Part shown: positions 62,702-64,000 of the stretch, one piece after another
How positions within the stretch are numbered: position 1 is the first letter of the stretch
Layout: every line of letters starts with the position of its first letter
Assembly: GCA_033977485.1 (NCBI GenBank)
Contig: CM066993.1
Span: 27,828,001 to 27,892,000, forward strand
Reading direction: 5' to 3'
From: Hydrangea macrophylla
Taxonomy: Eukaryota > Streptophyta > Magnoliopsida > Cornales > Hydrangeaceae
DNA: 64,000 nt
Program-made: the position numbers and the translations under genes
Notes under the pieces: model-generated
The model's database searches: none
Told to the model about the DNA's origin: nothing
The model's input: only the letters and a program-made list of their open reading frames with translations

Positions 62702-63591
62702 CCATTTCGTCACGAAGAACCGAAAGGAGTCTTTACTCAAAGAATCACCGCTTCGTCACGAAGAACTGAAAGCGTTATAGAGTACAAGAACATCCATTTC
62801 GTCACGAAGAACTGAAAGCAGTCTTTACTCAAAGAATCACCGCTTCGTCACGAAGAACTGAAAGCGTTATAGAGTACAAGAACATCCATTTCGTCACGAA
62901 GAAGCAAAAGGAGTCTTTGCTCAAAGAATCACCGCTTCGTCACGAAGAACCGAAAACGTTACGGAGTACAAGAACATCCATTTCGTCATGAAGAACCGAA
63001 AGGAGTCTTTACTCAAAGAATCACCGCTTCGTCACAAAGAACCGAAAGCGTTACGGAGTACAAGAACATCCATTTCGTCACGAAGAACCGAAAGGAGTCT
63101 TTACTCAAAGAATCACCGCTTCGTCACGAAGAACCGAAAGCGTTACGGAGTACAAGAACATCCATTTCGTCACGAAGAACCGAAAGGAGTCTTTACTCAA
63201 AGAATCACCGCTTTGTCACGAAGAACTGAAAGCGTTACGGAGTACAAGAACATCCATTTCGTCACGAAAAACCGAAAGCAGTCTTTACTCAAAGAATCAC
63301 CGCTTCGTTACGAAGAACCGAAAGCGTTACGGAGTACAAGAACATCCATTTCGTCACGAAGAACCGAAAGGAGTCTTTATTCAAAGAATCACCGCTTCGT
63401 CACGAAGAACCGAAAGCGTTACGGAGTACAAGAACATCCATTTCGTCACGAAGAACCGAAAGGAGTCTTTACTCAAAGAATCACCGCTTCGTCACGAAGA
63501 ACTGAAAGTGTTATAGAGTACAAGAACATCCATTTCGTCACGAAGAACTGAAAGCAGTCTTTACTCAAAGAATCACCGCTTCGTCACGAAG
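62095..63591 (+). repeat. 736-bp higher-order repeat, two tandem copies
   Basis: Copy 1 is about 62095-62830 and copy 2 about 62831-63566, with matching on to about 63591; the period is exactly eight dimers. Both contain GAAGAAGCAAAAGG, GAAAACGTT, CATGAAG, a CACAAAG unit and CACGAAAAACCG. Private changes are GAACCTAAAGG near 62444 in copy 1, and CTTCGTTACGAAG near 63307 and AAGTGTTATAG near 63507 in copy 2. Confidence 0.83.
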
Positions 63592-64000
63592 AACCGAAAG
63601 CGTTACGGAGTACAAGAACATCCATTTCGTCACGAAGAACCGAAAGGAGTCTTTATTCAAAGAATCACCGCTTCGTCACGAAGAACCGAAAGCGTTACGG
63701 AGTACAAGAACATCCATTTCGTCACGAAGAACCGAAAGGAGTTTTTACTCAAAGAATCACCGCTTCGTCATGAAGAACCGAAAGCGTTACGGAGTATAAG
63801 AACATCCATTTTGTCACAAAGAACAGAAAGGAGTCTTTACTGAAAGAATCACCGCGCTTCGTCACGAAGAACCGAAAACGTTACGAAGTACAAGAACATC
63901 CATTTCGTCACGAAGAACCGAAAGGAGTCTTTACTCAAAGAATCACCGCTTCGTCACGAAGAACCGAAAGCGTTACGGAGTACAAGAACATCCATTTCGT
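63592..64000 (+). repeat. Right-end units, truncated by the window
   Basis: The last 400 bases hold standard dimers, GAGTTTTTACTC, CGTCATGAAG, a TATAAG unit with TTTGTCACAAAGAACAG, a long B and CGAAGTAC. This repeats the order at 58.43-58.74 and 61.02-61.32 kb. The window ends 30 bases into an A half that starts at 63971. The array clearly continues to the right. Confidence 0.85.

Larger units (their letters stand above)
55435..62910 (+). repeat. GAAGAAGCAAAAGG subfamily region
   Basis: From here to the right end a distinctive unit recurs: its A half ends GAAGAAGCAAAAGG and its B half reads GAGTCTTTGCTCAAAG. Seven copies were seen, near 55435, 57006, 57836, 59585, 60416, 62165 and 62899. Two linked markers are GAAAGGTGTCTTTATTC with CTTCGTTACGAAGCACC (near 55537, 57104, 57934 and 60516) and CATTTTGTCATGAAG. 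The exact GAAGAAGC marker was not noticed left of 55.4 kb, but GAGTCTTTGCTC-like forms occur near 140 and 1850. The region thus behaves as a locally homogenised domain. Confidence 0.75.
1..64000 (+). repeat. 92-bp satellite DNA array filling the whole window
   Basis: Every line of the window is built from the same 92-bp unit in one orientation, about 695 copies, with no interruption by unique sequence. The first base is six bases into an A half-unit (at CGGAGTAC) and the last bases are a truncated A half, so the array extends beyond both ends. Units differ from the consensus by a small recurring set of substitutions and two length variants, and those variants are arranged in larger repeating blocks. 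Consensus composition counted by hand is A 33, G 19, C 23, T 17. Nothing resembling a promoter, terminator, tRNA, rRNA, transposon end or microsatellite was seen inside it. By analogy this is satellite DNA; the chromosomal setting and host are inference. An assembly artefact in copy number is possible, but the ordered variant structure argues that the array itself is real. Confidence 0.97.

Noticed and set aside
1..64000. CRISPR-like pattern: a 21-bp repeat every 46 bp separated by 25-bp segments.
   Set aside because: The 25-bp segments are not diverse spacers; they alternate between just two sequences, and there is no leader or cas gene. This is a dimeric satellite.
1..64000. Bacterial origin inferred from ORF-like content.
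   Set aside because: The open frames are a by-product of the repeat, and no ribosome-binding sites, operons or housekeeping genes are present to support it; host assignment is left open.

Overview
The whole 64,000-base window is one tandem satellite array. It enters and leaves the window inside the repeat, and I found no stretch of unique sequence, no credible gene, no RNA gene and no mobile element. The basic unit is 92 bp and is itself a dimer of two diverged 46-bp halves, called A and B here. The halves share a 21-bp 3' block (TTCGTCACGAAGAACCGAAA followed by G) and differ mostly in their first 25 bp. An exact consensus dimer lies at 871-962. About 695 dimers (64000/92) fill the window, all head to tail in one orientation.

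The organism cannot be identified from this sequence. A homogeneous non-coding array of this size with higher-order structure is typical of eukaryotic satellite DNA (pericentromeric, centromeric or subtelomeric heterochromatin). An unusually large prokaryotic tandem array, or repeat expansion or collapse during assembly, cannot be excluded. The consensus is about 46% GC, with 9 CpG per 92 bp (roughly twice expectation from base composition). The + strand carries about twice as much A as T.

Layout by region. 1 to about 5.5 kb: heterogeneous units, with the most private substitutions in the first 2 kb. 5.55-9.6 kb: two tandem copies of a 2,023-bp block. 9.7-13.7 kb: 369-bp and 1,015-bp tandem duplications. 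13.7-19.2 kb: two copies of 2,759 bp. 18.0-20.6 kb: two copies of 1,287 bp. 19.5-25.9 kb: two copies of 3,221 bp. 27.1-32.6 kb: a 1,103-bp, 12-dimer higher-order repeat, four clean copies plus a variant fifth. 33.7-36.7 kb: a displaced copy of 25.3-28.3 kb. 36.8-37.8 kb: a 1,103-bp repeat lacking one unit. 38.85-43.1 kb: two copies of 2,118 bp. 43.8-45.5 kb: two copies of 829 bp. 44.6-53.6 kb: two copies of a block of about 4 kb spaced 4,968-5,060 bp apart, followed by an A-A phase break at 53.6 kb. 55.4-64 kb: a distinct subfamily with 462-, 830-, 2,581- and 736-bp duplications.

Many open frames of 80-425 codons exist on the + strand. They follow from the consensus 92-mer having no stop triplet in any of the three + frames, combined with 92 not being divisible by 3. 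All of them encode the same cyclic 92-residue basic peptide in different registers. They begin and end wherever a point variant creates a start or stop, so none is annotated as a gene. All block boundaries were read by eye and are good to roughly 50 bp, because adjacent units are nearly identical.
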